64,000 nucleotides of DNA from Woeseiaceae bacterium (GCA_028289545.1 JANQPG010000032.1:62001-126000); one strand, 5' to 3'. Counted from the first letter of the stretch, positions 17,545 through 26,588 are shown. Numbers and translations are program-made. Notes: generated by a model not told the origin, from the letters alone.

Positions 17545-18493
17545 CATTCGAAACGTATCCAAGATCTACGGAGCGGAAGACACCGGTCTCGTAGCACTTA
17601 GCGATTACAGCTTCGAGATTCCGGCCGAACCGGCCCGGATCATTACGATCGCCGGCGAATCCGGGTCCGGCAAATCGACGCTTGGCGAACTCCTGCTGCG
17701 TTCGAGCCCGCCAACACGGGGTGAGATTCTCTTCCAGGGTGTCGACATCTGGAAGTTCAACGAAGCCCAGAAACGCGAATACTACCGCCACGTGCAGGCC
17801 GTTTTTCAGGACCCTTTCGGCGTCTACAACCCGTTCTATCGCATCCGGCATGTATTTGACATGGTCGTCAAGAACTACCGGCTAGCCACGAGCAAGCAGG
17901 CCGCACGCGACCTGGCCGAGGAAGCCCTGAACGCAGTGGGCCTGCGCGGCGACGACGTCCTGCCGAAGTATCCGCATCAACTGTCTGGCGGACAACGACA
18001 GAGGATCATGATCGCCAGGGCCACGATGCTGAAGCCCAGGTTCATTGTCGCCGATGAGCCCGTCTCGATGGTGGATGCATCGCTGCGCGCTTCGATTCTG
18101 GACGTGATGATGAACCTTCGTGACGAATACGGCATTAGCTTCCTGTACGTAACGCACGATTTATCGACGGCTTATCAGATTGGCGACCAGATCCTGCTCC
18201 TGTATCAGGGCACGGTAGCGGAACACGGCAATGCCGTAGACGTTATTTCGAATCCGCAGCATCCGTATGTGCAGCTACTTATCGAGTCGGTGCCCAAGCC
18301 CGACCCGCACGACCCCTGGCCGGGCGAGGTTGAGCTGCCGGCGGAGGAGTCCTTTCGGACGGCGTCGGCAAAAGGCTGTCGGTTTTTTCAGCGTTGCCCA
18401 AAACGACTGTCGCGATGTGAGACCGAGTCGCCCGAGCGTTACGACGTCGGGCCAGGCGGCCATCAGGCTGCCTGCTTCCTGTATGAACCTTGA
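17525..18493 (+). CDS. ABC transporter ATP-binding protein (OppF/DppF type)
   Basis: A 322-residue second ATPase of the importer. Walker A GESGSGKST, Q-loop AVFQDPFGVYNP, signature LSGGQRQR, Walker B FIVADEPVSMVD and switch His YVTHDLS are intact. The usual EPVSALD is EPVSMVD here, a mild variant also seen in related transporters. The C-terminal Cys-containing extension (GCRFFQRCPKRLSRC) is present. With the preceding ATPase it forms the nucleotide-binding heterodimer. The gene overlaps the previous one by 20 bases and ends 19 bases before the cupin gene. Confidence 0.92.
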   Translation: MSDNLFDIRNVSKIYGAEDTGLVALSDYSFEIPAEPARIITIAGESGSGKSTLGELLLRSSPPTRGEILFQGVDIWKFNEAQKREYYRHVQAVFQDPFGVYNPFYRIRHVFDMVVKNYRLATSKQAARDLAEEALNAVGLRGDDVLPKYPHQLSGGQRQRIMIARATMLKPRFIVADEPVSMVDASLRASILDVMMNLRDEYGISFLYVTHDLSTAYQIGDQILLLYQGTVAEHGNAVDVISNPQHPYVQLLIESVPKPDPHDPWPGEVELPAEESFRTASAKGCRFFQRCPKRLSRCETESPERYDVGPGGHQAACFLYEP

Positions 18494-18512
18494 GACGGAG
18501 CCGGTACGAGCA

Positions 18513-18890
18513 ATGTCGAACGAACCCGTTAACGAGTATGAGCCCGGAGCCTCCGACACCCGGCCGTGGGGCACGTGGCGGGTACTTGCGACGGGCGATG
18601 GATTTGCGGTGAAGGAGATTGTAGTCAATCCGGGTGAAGTGCTGTCACTGCAATCGCACGCTCACCGCGCGGAACACTGGGTAATACTGTCCGGTATCGC
18701 CGACGTCACAGTCGGCGACGAAACGGTGCGTCGCGAAGAAAACGGCTCGGCATTCATTCCGGTCGGCGCCAAACACAGGATCGCAAACCCCGGTGATGCC
18801 CCACTGCGATTCGTCGAAGTGCAGACCGGCGCGCATCTGTCCGAGGCCGACATTCAGCGTTACGAAGACCGCTACGGTCGATCCAGCTAG
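18513..18890 (+). CDS. Stand-alone phosphomannose-isomerase-type cupin
   Basis: A 125-residue cupin that matches the C-terminal isomerase domain of bifunctional mannose-6-phosphate isomerase/GDP-mannose pyrophosphorylases (type II PMI): RPWGTWRVLATGDGFAVK, PGEVLSLQSHAHRAEHW with three metal-ligand positions, AFIPVGAKHRIANPG with the last His, and FVEVQTGAHLSEADIQRYEDRYGR. The start ATG 18513 lies just after the ATPase gene, so it closes the transporter operon. The probable reaction is mannose 6-phosphate to fructose 6-phosphate in the cytoplasm, or isomerisation of a related sugar. The stop overlaps the convergent mannosidase gene by four bases. A mannose link with that neighbour strengthens the call. 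Confidence 0.8.
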   Translation: MSNEPVNEYEPGASDTRPWGTWRVLATGDGFAVKEIVVNPGEVLSLQSHAHRAEHWVILSGIADVTVGDETVRREENGSAFIPVGAKHRIANPGDAPLRFVEVQTGAHLSEADIQRYEDRYGRSS

Positions 18891-21800
18891 TCCGTTTCCC
18901 GTCTCTCGAGGCGCAGCCGAAGCGACTTGATTTCATAGGGCGTAAAACGCAGCGAGACGCCGTCATCGACGGGCAGCTGGCCCGCCTCGTCCTCGAGTAG
19001 ATTGGTCTGCTCGGCGTGCCGGATGGATTCCGCAAACGACAGGTGAACGGTGTTGTGAGTGCCCTGACTGTCGAAGGCTCGCAGAATCAGACCATCCGCG
19101 TCTTCCGCCTGCTTGATGACCTCGACAATCGCAGTGGCAGAGTCCAGCTGCACGAGCGAGTAGGCCGCCGGCAGTGAGCCCGCCGCCCCGCCGGTATCCT
19201 GACGAGACCGGGATACGATAGGCGGGCAGTTAAACGCATAACCCGCTTGCGCAATATCGGCCTCTCGCCAGGTTCCCGCGTGCGGCAGCAGCGCGTAGGA
19301 AAACTGATGCTCGCCAATGTCGCTGTCCGCAAACGGCTTGACGGGGCTGCGAATCAGCGACAGGCGCAGCACATTATCGCGGGCATCGTATCCGTATTTG
19401 CAGTTGTTGAGCAGGGAAACGCCGTAGTCACCTTCGGACAGGTCGGCCCATTTGTGACCGCAGACTTCGAACCGGGCCTGATCCCAGCCGGTATTTCGAT
19501 GGGTTGGCCGTTCGATATGGCCGAACGGCAAATCGTAAGTGGCGCTTCGAGCGCGGATGTTGAGCGGGAACGCAACCTTCAGCAGCTTCTTTTTGTCCTT
19601 CCAGTCCACGCGCGTGTGGAAGTCAATGCGCGGATCGTTGGCGTAGAGCACGACATCTTGCTCGATGACGCTGTTCAGCACCCGACACGCCCTTCGGAAT
19701 CTTGCAAACACGGGCCCGTTTGCGACCAGCTCCCAGGGGGCGGTCTGCTGTACGTCGTGGCGATATTCCTCGATGTGATACGCAATATCCCAGGCGCCAA
19801 AGTGTTTGCCCGGGTCGTCTTCAAACACCTGGAACTCATTGCCCGGGCCGCTGACGACCTCGCGATCGTTATGCTTGTCATACAGCCGCGCGATACGGCC
19901 CTCATCGTCGAGCTCGATGGTGTAGAACGCCGTGTCGATGATCTCCCCCTCGAATCGGGCAGTGACATCGTCAGCCGACGTCGGCTCCTCGAGCAAGGCG
20001 ACCGAGGTCCAGCCCATGGACGGCAGATCAGCCATGAAGTAGGTCACGCTATCGTATGTCTGGACGGCGGGTGTCGCACCGTTTGCCAGTCTGACGCCTG
20101 CAATACTCTCCTCGGACCGGAACGCCACCAGCGCACGACGCTCGCCAAGTGTATTGAAGACGACGAGATCGGCCGACCCGTCCAGGCGGTTCGTAACGAA
20201 GTCGAGCAACTCCTGCCGAATTGTGTTCCCAATGCCAAAGACTTCACGGTAGTCGCGCTCGATATCCGGCGCGGCATCGGCGACATGCGTGCCGGGCAAG
20301 GTATCGTGAAACTGGTTGAGCAGCAGCAATTTCCAGCCCTCGTTCAGTCGCTCCTGAATCCGCGGACCACCAAATTGTGAAGCGATGCTGCTCAGGATTT
20401 CCACGTCGCGATACAGCAGTTCGGCGTCACGATTGTTTTTCTTGAGTTCCGCTCTGCTCGTGTAGGTACCCCGATGTCCTTCCATGTAGAGCTCGTCATC
20501 CCAGACCGGGAGTTCATCGCGTGATTCCGCCAAACGGTCGAAGAACTGCTCTGCCCCAGATAACGCGGTGTCAGGCAGTCCCGGCAGGTTGTTCGAGCGC
20601 AAGCTGTACTCGACCATCTGACGTGTAGGTCCGCCTCCGCCGTCGCCCCAACCGTAGATGAACAAGCTCTCTCGGGCGCTATGCTTTTCGCGATAGTCTC
20701 GCCAGTGACGATGCAGGTTTGCGTACTTGAAGTCCTGGGCGAAGTGGGTGGGTGGAAAGTGAGTGAGCACTTCACTCCCATCCGGGCCGCGCCAGCGGAA
20801 TGAGTCATACGGAAAGACATTGGTGTCGTTCCAGATGTTCAACTTGGCGGTCAGAAAGTAGTCTATGCCGCCCTGCTTCAGCACCTGCGGCAGAGTATGG
20901 AGCACGCCGAATACATCGGGCAGCCAGCATACTCGGGAGTCGGTACCGAGCTCCTGCCGAAGGAATCGCTTGCCAAACAGAATCTGGCGCACCCAGCTCT
21001 CCGCGCCGGGCAGGTTGCCGTCCGGCTCGACGTACAGTGCGCCGACCGTTTCCCAGCGCCCGGCGTCGATCATTTCACGGACCTCGCCAAAAAGCGCCGG
21101 GTAATGCGTCTTCAGCTTCTCGTACAGAAACGGCTGGCTCTGACTGAAGCGGTAATCCGGGTATTCGCGCAACAGGCTCAGTGCATTGCTGGTCGTACGG
21201 CCGTTCTTTCTGAAGGTCTCCCTGATCGGCCACAGGTACACCAGATCCAGATGCGAGTGTGCGTGGATATTGATGTTGCCATCCCGGCGGAACGAGCGGC
21301 TGCCAAACACCCGGTCTCGCAGCAAAGCGCTGGCTCTCGCGGCCGCGTCTCTGGCCGATTCTCGAGACTCGAAAGCCGGCCCTAGCATCCGGCAGGCATC
21401 CTCCAGGTGTTTGAGCAGGAAACCCTCCAGTTCGAGGTCTGCGTCCGACTCCCAGAGGTGCAGATAGGCATCGAAGACCAGCGACAGGTCGAAGTAACAC
21501 GCCTCTATGGCGTCATCGCGCAGGATGAGGTCGGCACGCTTGAACGTGTGCAGGTCTCGCGCATCGTTCTCCCGCTCGTCGTACGGATAGTTGATCGTGT
21601 AGGCTTCCATCGCTAGCGAGACATCGGAACCGGCGTCGGCGAACTCACCGAACGGGACGAGGCGGCGGAAGCGGTCGAGTCCTTGCCACAGTCGCCCGTC
21701 GATACTGAGCTGCGTCTCCCCCCCGTCCATATCGATGTGCAGGTAGGCGTTTTCGCCGGCGTGCGATTCGGGAACCCTTAGCGTCGCCTTGAAGCGCACG

Positions 21801-22027
21801 GTGGTATCCGCGCCGCCCCACTGCTCGCCTGTGAGAATGGGCCGCCACTCCTCATCAATCGTTTCGTACTGACCGGGACCGGTCAGGCGGGCTCGCTGGG
21901 CGTACCAGTTGCCGATGGGTTTTGGATCGTAGTAGGTGAGCGCCGCCAGACGTTCGATGTGGCGTTCGATCCAGTTCTTTGGAAGATCCGGGCTGCGGTC
22001 TTCGTCTTTCGGCTTGCGCTTGGGCAT
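18887..22027 (-). CDS. Alpha-mannosidase, glycoside hydrolase family 38
   Basis: A 1046-residue retaining exo-alpha-mannosidase without a signal peptide, so cytoplasmic. An N-terminal beta-rich domain (about 40-180) precedes the catalytic domain. The zinc motif HAHSHLDLVYLWP has His259 and Asp261; VGALYVEPDGNLPGAESWVRQ follows, and Asp371 in CWLPDVFG is the expected nucleophile. The middle section contains LLLNQFHDTLPGTHV with a further zinc His. The C-terminal beta domains contain GNEFQVFEDDP and the DYGVSLLNNCKYG phrase typical of GH38. The length fits the family (about 1000). It is the last gene of an AraC-isomerase-PanB-like operon. Intracellular location implies that intact mannosides are imported, matching the nearby ABC transporter. 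Confidence 0.93.
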   Translation of the reverse strand: MPKRKPKDEDRSPDLPKNWIERHIERLAALTYYDPKPIGNWYAQRARLTGPGQYETIDEEWRPILTGEQWGGADTTVRFKATLRVPESHAGENAYLHIDMDGGETQLSIDGRLWQGLDRFRRLVPFGEFADAGSDVSLAMEAYTINYPYDERENDARDLHTFKRADLILRDDAIEACYFDLSLVFDAYLHLWESDADLELEGFLLKHLEDACRMLGPAFESRESARDAAARASALLRDRVFGSRSFRRDGNINIHAHSHLDLVYLWPIRETFRKNGRTTSNALSLLREYPDYRFSQSQPFLYEKLKTHYPALFGEVREMIDAGRWETVGALYVEPDGNLPGAESWVRQILFGKRFLRQELGTDSRVCWLPDVFGVLHTLPQVLKQGGIDYFLTAKLNIWNDTNVFPYDSFRWRGPDGSEVLTHFPPTHFAQDFKYANLHRHWRDYREKHSARESLFIYGWGDGGGGPTRQMVEYSLRSNNLPGLPDTALSGAEQFFDRLAESRDELPVWDDELYMEGHRGTYTSRAELKKNNRDAELLYRDVEILSSIASQFGGPRIQERLNEGWKLLLLNQFHDTLPGTHVADAAPDIERDYREVFGIGNTIRQELLDFVTNRLDGSADLVVFNTLGERRALVAFRSEESIAGVRLANGATPAVQTYDSVTYFMADLPSMGWTSVALLEEPTSADDVTARFEGEIIDTAFYTIELDDEGRIARLYDKHNDREVVSGPGNEFQVFEDDPGKHFGAWDIAYHIEEYRHDVQQTAPWELVANGPVFARFRRACRVLNSVIEQDVVLYANDPRIDFHTRVDWKDKKKLLKVAFPLNIRARSATYDLPFGHIERPTHRNTGWDQARFEVCGHKWADLSEGDYGVSLLNNCKYGYDARDNVLRLSLIRSPVKPFADSDIGEHQFSYALLPHAGTWREADIAQAGYAFNCPPIVSRSRQDTGGAAGSLPAAYSLVQLDSATAIVEVIKQAEDADGLILRAFDSQGTHNTVHLSFAESIRHAEQTNLLEDEAGQLPVDDGVSLRFTPYEIKSLRLRLERRETD

Positions 22028-22032
22028 GTGAT

Positions 22033-22821
22033 TCAGGCGTCCAACTGGTCCCTGAAGGCGCTCAGCTCCGTCTCATCGATCTTCAAGAGCTGTTTCTGGG
22101 TTGGAAACTCACCGCTTTGGACTTCCTGATGAAATTCGCGGAACGCCGCGACGCTGTCCACGTACAGGCGGTCGTATTCCGTCCGGTGATCTCGATAGAC
22201 CTTTGCGTGCCTGGGGATGTGACCGTCGTTGTAGCCAAGGATGTCCTTCGCGAACAGGTATTGTGCGTCGCAGCCGCTGCCCGCGCCCATCGCGACCGTC
22301 AGGATTTTCAGGCGCCTGGAGATCTCAGCTGCAACGTCCTGCGGCACCAACTCGACTTCGATCGCGATGGCGCCGGCATCCTCATACGCTTTTGCCCGCT
22401 CGTAGATCCGCAATGCTTCGTCGGCCGTCTTGCCGACGGCTTTGAACCCGCCGGTCCACGTATTCTTGTACGGCACGAAACCAACGTGGCCGTGAACGGG
22501 GATAGCCTCCATTGCCAGCGCTTCGACAACCGGCAAACTCATCGGGCAATAGATCGCATCGGCCCCTTTCTCCATGGCCGTAAACGCCGCGCGCTTTGCC
22601 TCGTCCGCGTTCACGTACTGACCGTACACAAGACCAACGGTCATGAACGTATCGGGCGCCGCGGCGCGAAACGCCCGAATGTCGCTGCGTTCCCAGGTAA
22701 TGATCATGTCGACGCCCGCTTCCTGACAGGCGCTGGCCTCTTTTTCGTTGTGAACATTGACCTGGGTAAGCGGACGCACACCCTTGAGGTCGAGCAGGTC
22801 CTTGACCGTGAGTTTAGTCAT
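22033..22821 (-). CDS. PanB-like (ketopantoate hydroxymethyltransferase family) enzyme in catabolic context
   Basis: A 262-residue TIM-barrel protein resembling 3-methyl-2-oxobutanoate hydroxymethyltransferase: VGLVYGQYVNADEAKRAAFTAMEKGADAIYC, HGHVGFVPY (with the PanB HxG region), FKAVGKTADEALRIYERAKAYEDAGAIAIEVELVP and VAMGAGSGCDAQYL are each PanB-like in order. The first conserved block differs from true PanB, where an Asp-Ser pair binds magnesium (here ITWERSDIRAF). It lies five bases from the mannosidase gene and four bases from the isomerase gene, inside a sugar operon, so a role in pantothenate synthesis is doubtful. An aldol or retro-aldol reaction on a keto acid is plausible. Phrases longer than a motif are given only to show order. 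Confidence 0.75.
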   Translation of the reverse strand: MTKLTVKDLLDLKGVRPLTQVNVHNEKEASACQEAGVDMIITWERSDIRAFRAAAPDTFMTVGLVYGQYVNADEAKRAAFTAMEKGADAIYCPMSLPVVEALAMEAIPVHGHVGFVPYKNTWTGGFKAVGKTADEALRIYERAKAYEDAGAIAIEVELVPQDVAAEISRRLKILTVAMGAGSGCDAQYLFAKDILGYNDGHIPRHAKVYRDHRTEYDRLYVDSVAAFREFHQEVQSGEFPTQKQLLKIDETELSAFRDQLDA

Positions 22822-22825
22822 TGTT

Positions 22826-23683
22826 TTATCCCTCGATGAACCACTCTTGCAAACGGTCCCGCATCCATTGGTTGACCGCTACGATGTCCGCACCGGGCGC
22901 ACCCGTGAACGGTTCCGCATGCATGTACGGCGGGGGCCCGAACTCCGGAGCTACCGTCAAACGCTCTCCCGTTTTCTGACGGGCCTCGACACTGATCTGC
23001 CACCATCGCCGATACATCACGATGTGCTCCGACCACACGGGGTCCGACGGTTCCGTCACCTGAGGGCTTTTCTCGTGACCGATACGAGCATGCAGGTGAC
23101 CGGTACGGGCGCTGGCCTGGTCGAACAACTCCATGATGTCGTGCGGCATGCGGTCGACGACAAGCAACCAGTGACTGAGGTCGGAGGTGAGTTCGAGCGA
23201 CGGAATCGCATCGAGCAGCTCGGCACAGGTAAACGGGTTGTACAGTATGCGCGCGCGATGCGTTTCGAAGCAGGGGCGAATGCCGTGTTCTCGCGCCACG
23301 TCCATGCAATCTTCCAGGAAGGTCCGGCCCCGCTCCACACCGAAGCTATCCGCACCGGCGTGCACCGACGCCTTCCTCGCACCGAGTTGCGCCGCCGTTT
23401 TGCATTGCTCCGTGAAGCTTGCGAGGTGCGCGTCGTAGTCGCCCCACGACTCAGCCTGGGTTGCGATGAGCGCAATGTAGTCGAGGTTTTGCTGCTCGAA
23501 GTAGTCTTTTAGCGTCGCCAGCGCTTCGTTCGGTGTGCCGGCCTCCGTCTCGAGATAAAAGACCGGAAACTCCACACCGGAATACTGGCCCTCGTGCGCC
23601 GACCCGGCGAAATCGAGCAGCGTTGCGTAGCGCTTGTCGGCGCCGACAAGCCCCCACGCAGACTTGATGAGGCGAATACTCAC
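22826..23683 (-). CDS. Sugar phosphate isomerase/epimerase (xylose-isomerase-like TIM barrel)
   Basis: A 285-residue AP-endonuclease-2/xylose-isomerase-like protein. The pattern GVEFPVFYLE, ALIATQAESWGDY, KASVHAGADSF, IRPCFETHRARI, LTSDLSHWLLV and HLHARIGHEKSPQV gives the expected metal ligands (Glu in ETH, Asp in SDLSHW, His in HARIG, and a later Glu in VAPEFGPP). Such enzymes isomerise or epimerise sugars and sugar acids. The gene follows the AraC regulator by 33 bases and precedes the PanB-like gene by four, so it is in the same operon. The substrate is unknown; the cluster suggests a mannose- or keto-sugar-derived compound. Confidence 0.85.
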   Translation of the reverse strand: MSIRLIKSAWGLVGADKRYATLLDFAGSAHEGQYSGVEFPVFYLETEAGTPNEALATLKDYFEQQNLDYIALIATQAESWGDYDAHLASFTEQCKTAAQLGARKASVHAGADSFGVERGRTFLEDCMDVAREHGIRPCFETHRARILYNPFTCAELLDAIPSLELTSDLSHWLLVVDRMPHDIMELFDQASARTGHLHARIGHEKSPQVTEPSDPVWSEHIVMYRRWWQISVEARQKTGERLTVAPEFGPPPYMHAEPFTGAPGADIVAVNQWMRDRLQEWFIEG

Positions 23684-23716
23684 GGATGCACCGTTGATCC
23701 CGTGTTGAATACCATG

Positions 23717-24568
23717 CTAGCTCGCACGCATCGGGTTCTTCTGGTGATTGACCCGGTACTGTCGCGGCGTTGTGCCGTACTGTCGTTGGAAGACTCGATA
23801 GAAGTAGCTCAGGTTTTCGATGCCGCACTCGGCGGATATGTCCTGAATGGCGCGGTCGCTCCCGGCCAGCATGAGCGCCGCGTGCTGCATGCGAATCCGA
23901 TTAACGTACCTGGACGGCGACATACCGAGATGTTTCCGCGCCATACGGCAGACGTGCTCGTGACCACGGCCGGCCGCTTTCACAAACCCGGCCGCGCCCT
24001 GGCGAAAAACTTCCGGTCGCTTGGCCGCGTCGCTGGCGGCCACCAACCACTGAGGTGCGGATTCGTCGACGCTGACCGGCAGCTCGACAACTCGGGTAAA
24101 CAATGTAAGGAGATAGCCCTCGATTGCGGCCAGGGTATTCCCTGATGCCTGCAGTTCGCTGGATACGTTGATGGCGCGTTCGAATCTGGGCCCGGTGAGT
24201 TGATGGACGTCCGGCTTCGTCCCGTCGTGCCAGAAAAACCGGGGTCCGATCTCCCGCCCGTAACGTCGACCAATATGCCCGACAATTTCCGAGCGTATGG
24301 CAACGTTCACTATCTCGTTCCGGTCACCCCTGGCCGCCTGCAGCGCGTGCCGATCGCCGGGTCGTACAAACACCAGGCTCCCGCGTTCGAGGCGTGTGGC
24401 GTCGTCGCCCACCCAGTGATGGGTAGCACCGTGGGTCACGATGAACACCTCGTGAAAATCGTGGCAGTGCAGGAATTTCGGTTTCGAGGTGTCAAGCGCC
24501 TTCCTGGCGAAGTGAAAGTGCTCGTCGGATTCGATGAAGTCGTCGATACAAAACGTGTGCAGCTGCAT
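23717..24568 (-). CDS. AraC-family transcriptional regulator with cupin sensor
   Basis: A 283-residue regulator. The start ATG 24568 (MQLHTFCID) is chosen because longer upstream frames cross the promoter region. Residues about 25-100 are an AraC-type cupin (KFLHCHDFHEVFIVTHGATHHWVG, RGSLVFVRPGDRHAL). The C-terminal 100 residues hold two helix-turn-helix motifs (VCRMARKHLGMSPSRYVNRI and IQDISAECGIENLSYFYRVF) and end QYGTTPRQYR. It is first in an operon with the isomerase, PanB-like and mannosidase genes and is divergent from a PhyH dioxygenase gene. Direct repeats at 24629-24669 are likely its binding sites. The sensed ligand is probably a sugar. Confidence 0.9.
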   Translation of the reverse strand: MQLHTFCIDDFIESDEHFHFARKALDTSKPKFLHCHDFHEVFIVTHGATHHWVGDDATRLERGSLVFVRPGDRHALQAARGDRNEIVNVAIRSEIVGHIGRRYGREIGPRFFWHDGTKPDVHQLTGPRFERAINVSSELQASGNTLAAIEGYLLTLFTRVVELPVSVDESAPQWLVAASDAAKRPEVFRQGAAGFVKAAGRGHEHVCRMARKHLGMSPSRYVNRIRMQHAALMLAGSDRAIQDISAECGIENLSYFYRVFQRQYGTTPRQYRVNHQKNPMRAS

Positions 24569-24628
24569 CTCGGCGCGCCTTTTGGACTGCAATAGACCGC
24601 TCTCTGTATGATCAAAAAAAGCAAAGAA

Positions 24629-24669
24629 AAAGTCAACTTTCGAGCTATCTGTGCAAAAATAAGTCAATT
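24629..24669. promoter_or_regulatory. Direct repeats, probable AraC-type binding sites
   Basis: AAGTCAACTT (24629-24638) recurs as AAGTCAATTT (24660-24669), 31 bases apart, which is three helical turns. Both lie in the 130-base AT-rich gap between the AraC gene and the first PhyH dioxygenase gene. Same-face direct repeats are the usual layout for AraC-family proteins. GTCAACTTT also occurs before the second dioxygenase gene (26501-26509). Confidence 0.5.
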
Positions 24670-24698
24670 TATGCTTATACCCCCAACGGGTAGAAGCC

Positions 24699-25529
24699 AT
24701 GCAGACATCAGAACTGGATCTTTCCTTTACGCCGGTCACGAACCCGGCGCCGGCGAAACTGAGCCTGAACGAGATCGAGCAATACAATCGGCTCGGCTAC
24801 GTCCGGCCCATTGACGCGTACTCCACGGCCGAGGTGGCTCGACTGCGCGCTTATTTCGACAAGCTGATGGCCGATATGGGACCGGACGGCGCTTTTGGCA
24901 TCAATTGCTACCAGGCCCGGCTGGCTGGAATCTGGGACATCGCAACGGACGACCGCATTCTCGACTACGTTCAGGACATCGTCGGGCCGAACATCATCTG
25001 CTGGGCGACGGCCGTGCTATCGAAGCCGGCCGGTAGCGAGCAATACGTGCCCTGGCACCAGGACGCCTCGTTCTGGGGCCTTCAGCCCGCCAGAACCGTC
25101 ACGGTATGGCTGGCGATCGACGATGCCGACAACAAGAACTCCGCCATGCAATGGATTCCGGGCACGCATAACAGGGGACATTTGCCGATTGAAGACACGG
25201 GAGCGGATTCTGTGTTTCACATGCAGACGGCGGGCGCCGATGCAATGGGCAAACCTGTTTACGACGAACTAAAGGCCGGCCAGTTCTCTCTGCACGCGGA
25301 TATGCTCGTGCATGGCTCCGGCCCAAACCTCAGCGACCGCAGGCGTTGCGGCTTGACTCTCCGCTATTGTCCGCCGGAGGTGCGCATTGTGGACGACGAA
25401 TGGTCAGCTGGCGTTGAGGCGATAATCTGTCGGGGCGAAGACCCTTACGGAAACTGGCGGCATCACCCGCGTCCCGATAACGACGACATTACCCAAACGA
25501 CAAGCCCGCGGGCATACGGCAACAACTAG
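24699..25529 (+). CDS. Phytanoyl-CoA dioxygenase (PhyH) family Fe(II)/2-oxoglutarate oxygenase
   Basis: A 276-residue double-stranded beta-helix oxygenase. The iron triad is visible: His120 and Asp122 in VPWHQDASFW, and His205 in DMLVHGSGPN; the 2-oxoglutarate-binding Arg is in RRRCGLTLRY. MQWIPGTHNRGHLP is the usual conserved turn. Bacterial members hydroxylate small molecules such as ectoine, amino acids and alkylphosphonates, and seldom phytanoyl-CoA. The gene is divergent from an AraC regulator across putative operator repeats, so expression is probably induced with the mannosidase operon. Likely job: hydroxylate a cluster substrate or intermediate; which one cannot be read here. Confidence 0.88.
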   Translation: MQTSELDLSFTPVTNPAPAKLSLNEIEQYNRLGYVRPIDAYSTAEVARLRAYFDKLMADMGPDGAFGINCYQARLAGIWDIATDDRILDYVQDIVGPNIICWATAVLSKPAGSEQYVPWHQDASFWGLQPARTVTVWLAIDDADNKNSAMQWIPGTHNRGHLPIEDTGADSVFHMQTAGADAMGKPVYDELKAGQFSLHADMLVHGSGPNLSDRRRCGLTLRYCPPEVRIVDDEWSAGVEAIICRGEDPYGNWRHHPRPDNDDITQTTSPRAYGNN

Positions 25530-25568
25530 GCGACCCTGACCGCTTTCGAACCGCGAAGTGTCGCCGGT

Positions 25569-26471
25569 TCAGTCATCGAGGTACTCTGTCGTCCGCTGAT
25601 GGCTACCGGTCATGGATTGCGCCGTGTCCTGCATGAGCTGCTTTCGGTAGTCCCTCGCCGATAGCCCTTTCAAGTCCCGGAACAGGCGCGAAAAACGTGC
25701 CGGGCTCGAGATGCCCACCTGATAGCCGATTTCCCCGATGGCCAGATCCGGCAATGCCAGAAGCTGACAGGCCCGTTCGATCCGGCGGTGATTGATCTCA
25801 TCAGCGAGTGAGCGCGTGGACCATGACCGCCAGCGTCGTCGCAGCGTTCGCTCAGACATACCGCACGCGCGAGCCAGCTCCGCAATCCGCAACGATTTGT
25901 GCAAGCGCGTTTCGATCGCACGCTGCACCCGGGTCTTTTGCTGTCGGTCGCTGTAGTCCCCCGCCGACAGCGATGCGGACGAGGCAAGCGCTGACATGAC
26001 ATGGCGTATGAGCAGCAGTGAGGCATCTCGATAATTGGCGCTCCGCCCGAACACCTCGTCGCGAGTCGTCATCTCATACAGGTACTCGAACAACGGAGTG
26101 ACGTCCGATTGATCGGACAGGTGTGTGCGGTGACGCGCGAGGAAGCTTGTGATCAATGACGGTGGGATGAGTTCGCTTGAGTGGCGACCATCGGCGGAAT
26201 GATGAACCGCAATTTGAAACGAGATGAAGTACAGCTGCAGGTCCCTGGACTCGAGCGAGCGTATTTCGTGGTACACGCCCGGATCTGCGAGAAAAAGATC
26301 GCCCGGCGCAAGGGAATGACGATCCGCGCCGTGCTCAAAGTCGCCTGCGCCGGAAATGACAATACACGGCTCAAAGTAGGAATGACGATGAACGCGATTC
26401 CGGGCGATCCTATCGAAGGAAACACGCCGGACCCGGCCATGACTGACGTGATGAATCGGTCGATCCTGCAT
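25569..26471 (-). CDS. AraC-family transcriptional regulator (second)
   Basis: A 300-residue AraC regulator. The N-terminal cupin sensor spans about residues 10-110 (RVHRHSYFEPCIVISGAGDF, SLAPGDLFLADPGVYHEI). The C-terminal DNA-binding domain has IAELARACGMSERTLRRRW and LAIGEIGYQVGISSPARFSRLF, ending LKGLSARDYRK. The middle linker is Ser/Ala-rich. It converges with the first dioxygenase gene and is divergent from the second, over a 117-base gap with an inverted repeat at 26501-26514. It likely controls the second dioxygenase gene and itself. It is not a close copy of the first AraC protein. Confidence 0.9.
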   Translation of the reverse strand: MQDRPIHHVSHGRVRRVSFDRIARNRVHRHSYFEPCIVISGAGDFEHGADRHSLAPGDLFLADPGVYHEIRSLESRDLQLYFISFQIAVHHSADGRHSSELIPPSLITSFLARHRTHLSDQSDVTPLFEYLYEMTTRDEVFGRSANYRDASLLLIRHVMSALASSASLSAGDYSDRQQKTRVQRAIETRLHKSLRIAELARACGMSERTLRRRWRSWSTRSLADEINHRRIERACQLLALPDLAIGEIGYQVGISSPARFSRLFRDLKGLSARDYRKQLMQDTAQSMTGSHQRTTEYLDD

Positions 26472-26500
26472 GTGTCCAAACTAGCAGAGTGGCCGAATTC

Positions 26501-26514
26501 GTCAACTTTTTGAC
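26501..26514. promoter_or_regulatory. Inverted repeat before the second dioxygenase gene
   Basis: GTCAA (26501-26505) and its complement TTGAC (26510-26514) are separated by four bases, between the divergent AraC gene and the second PhyH gene. The nine bases GTCAACTTT (26501-26509) are identical to 24631-24639 before the first PhyH gene. A shared regulator is possible; a nine-base match between two gaps of this size is not very improbable by chance. Confidence 0.4.
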
Positions 26515-26588
26515 CGACGCCGTTCTGGCTACTGCGCGCGGCCTGCGCAACACTAAACCCGTCAATCAGCAAACGTGAGGGCACCCCA

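Noticed and set aside
12787..18493. Dipeptide or oligopeptide uptake system
   Set aside because: The family name suggests peptides, but no peptidase is present and sugar enzymes flank the operon; family 5 importers are known to carry oligosaccharides too.
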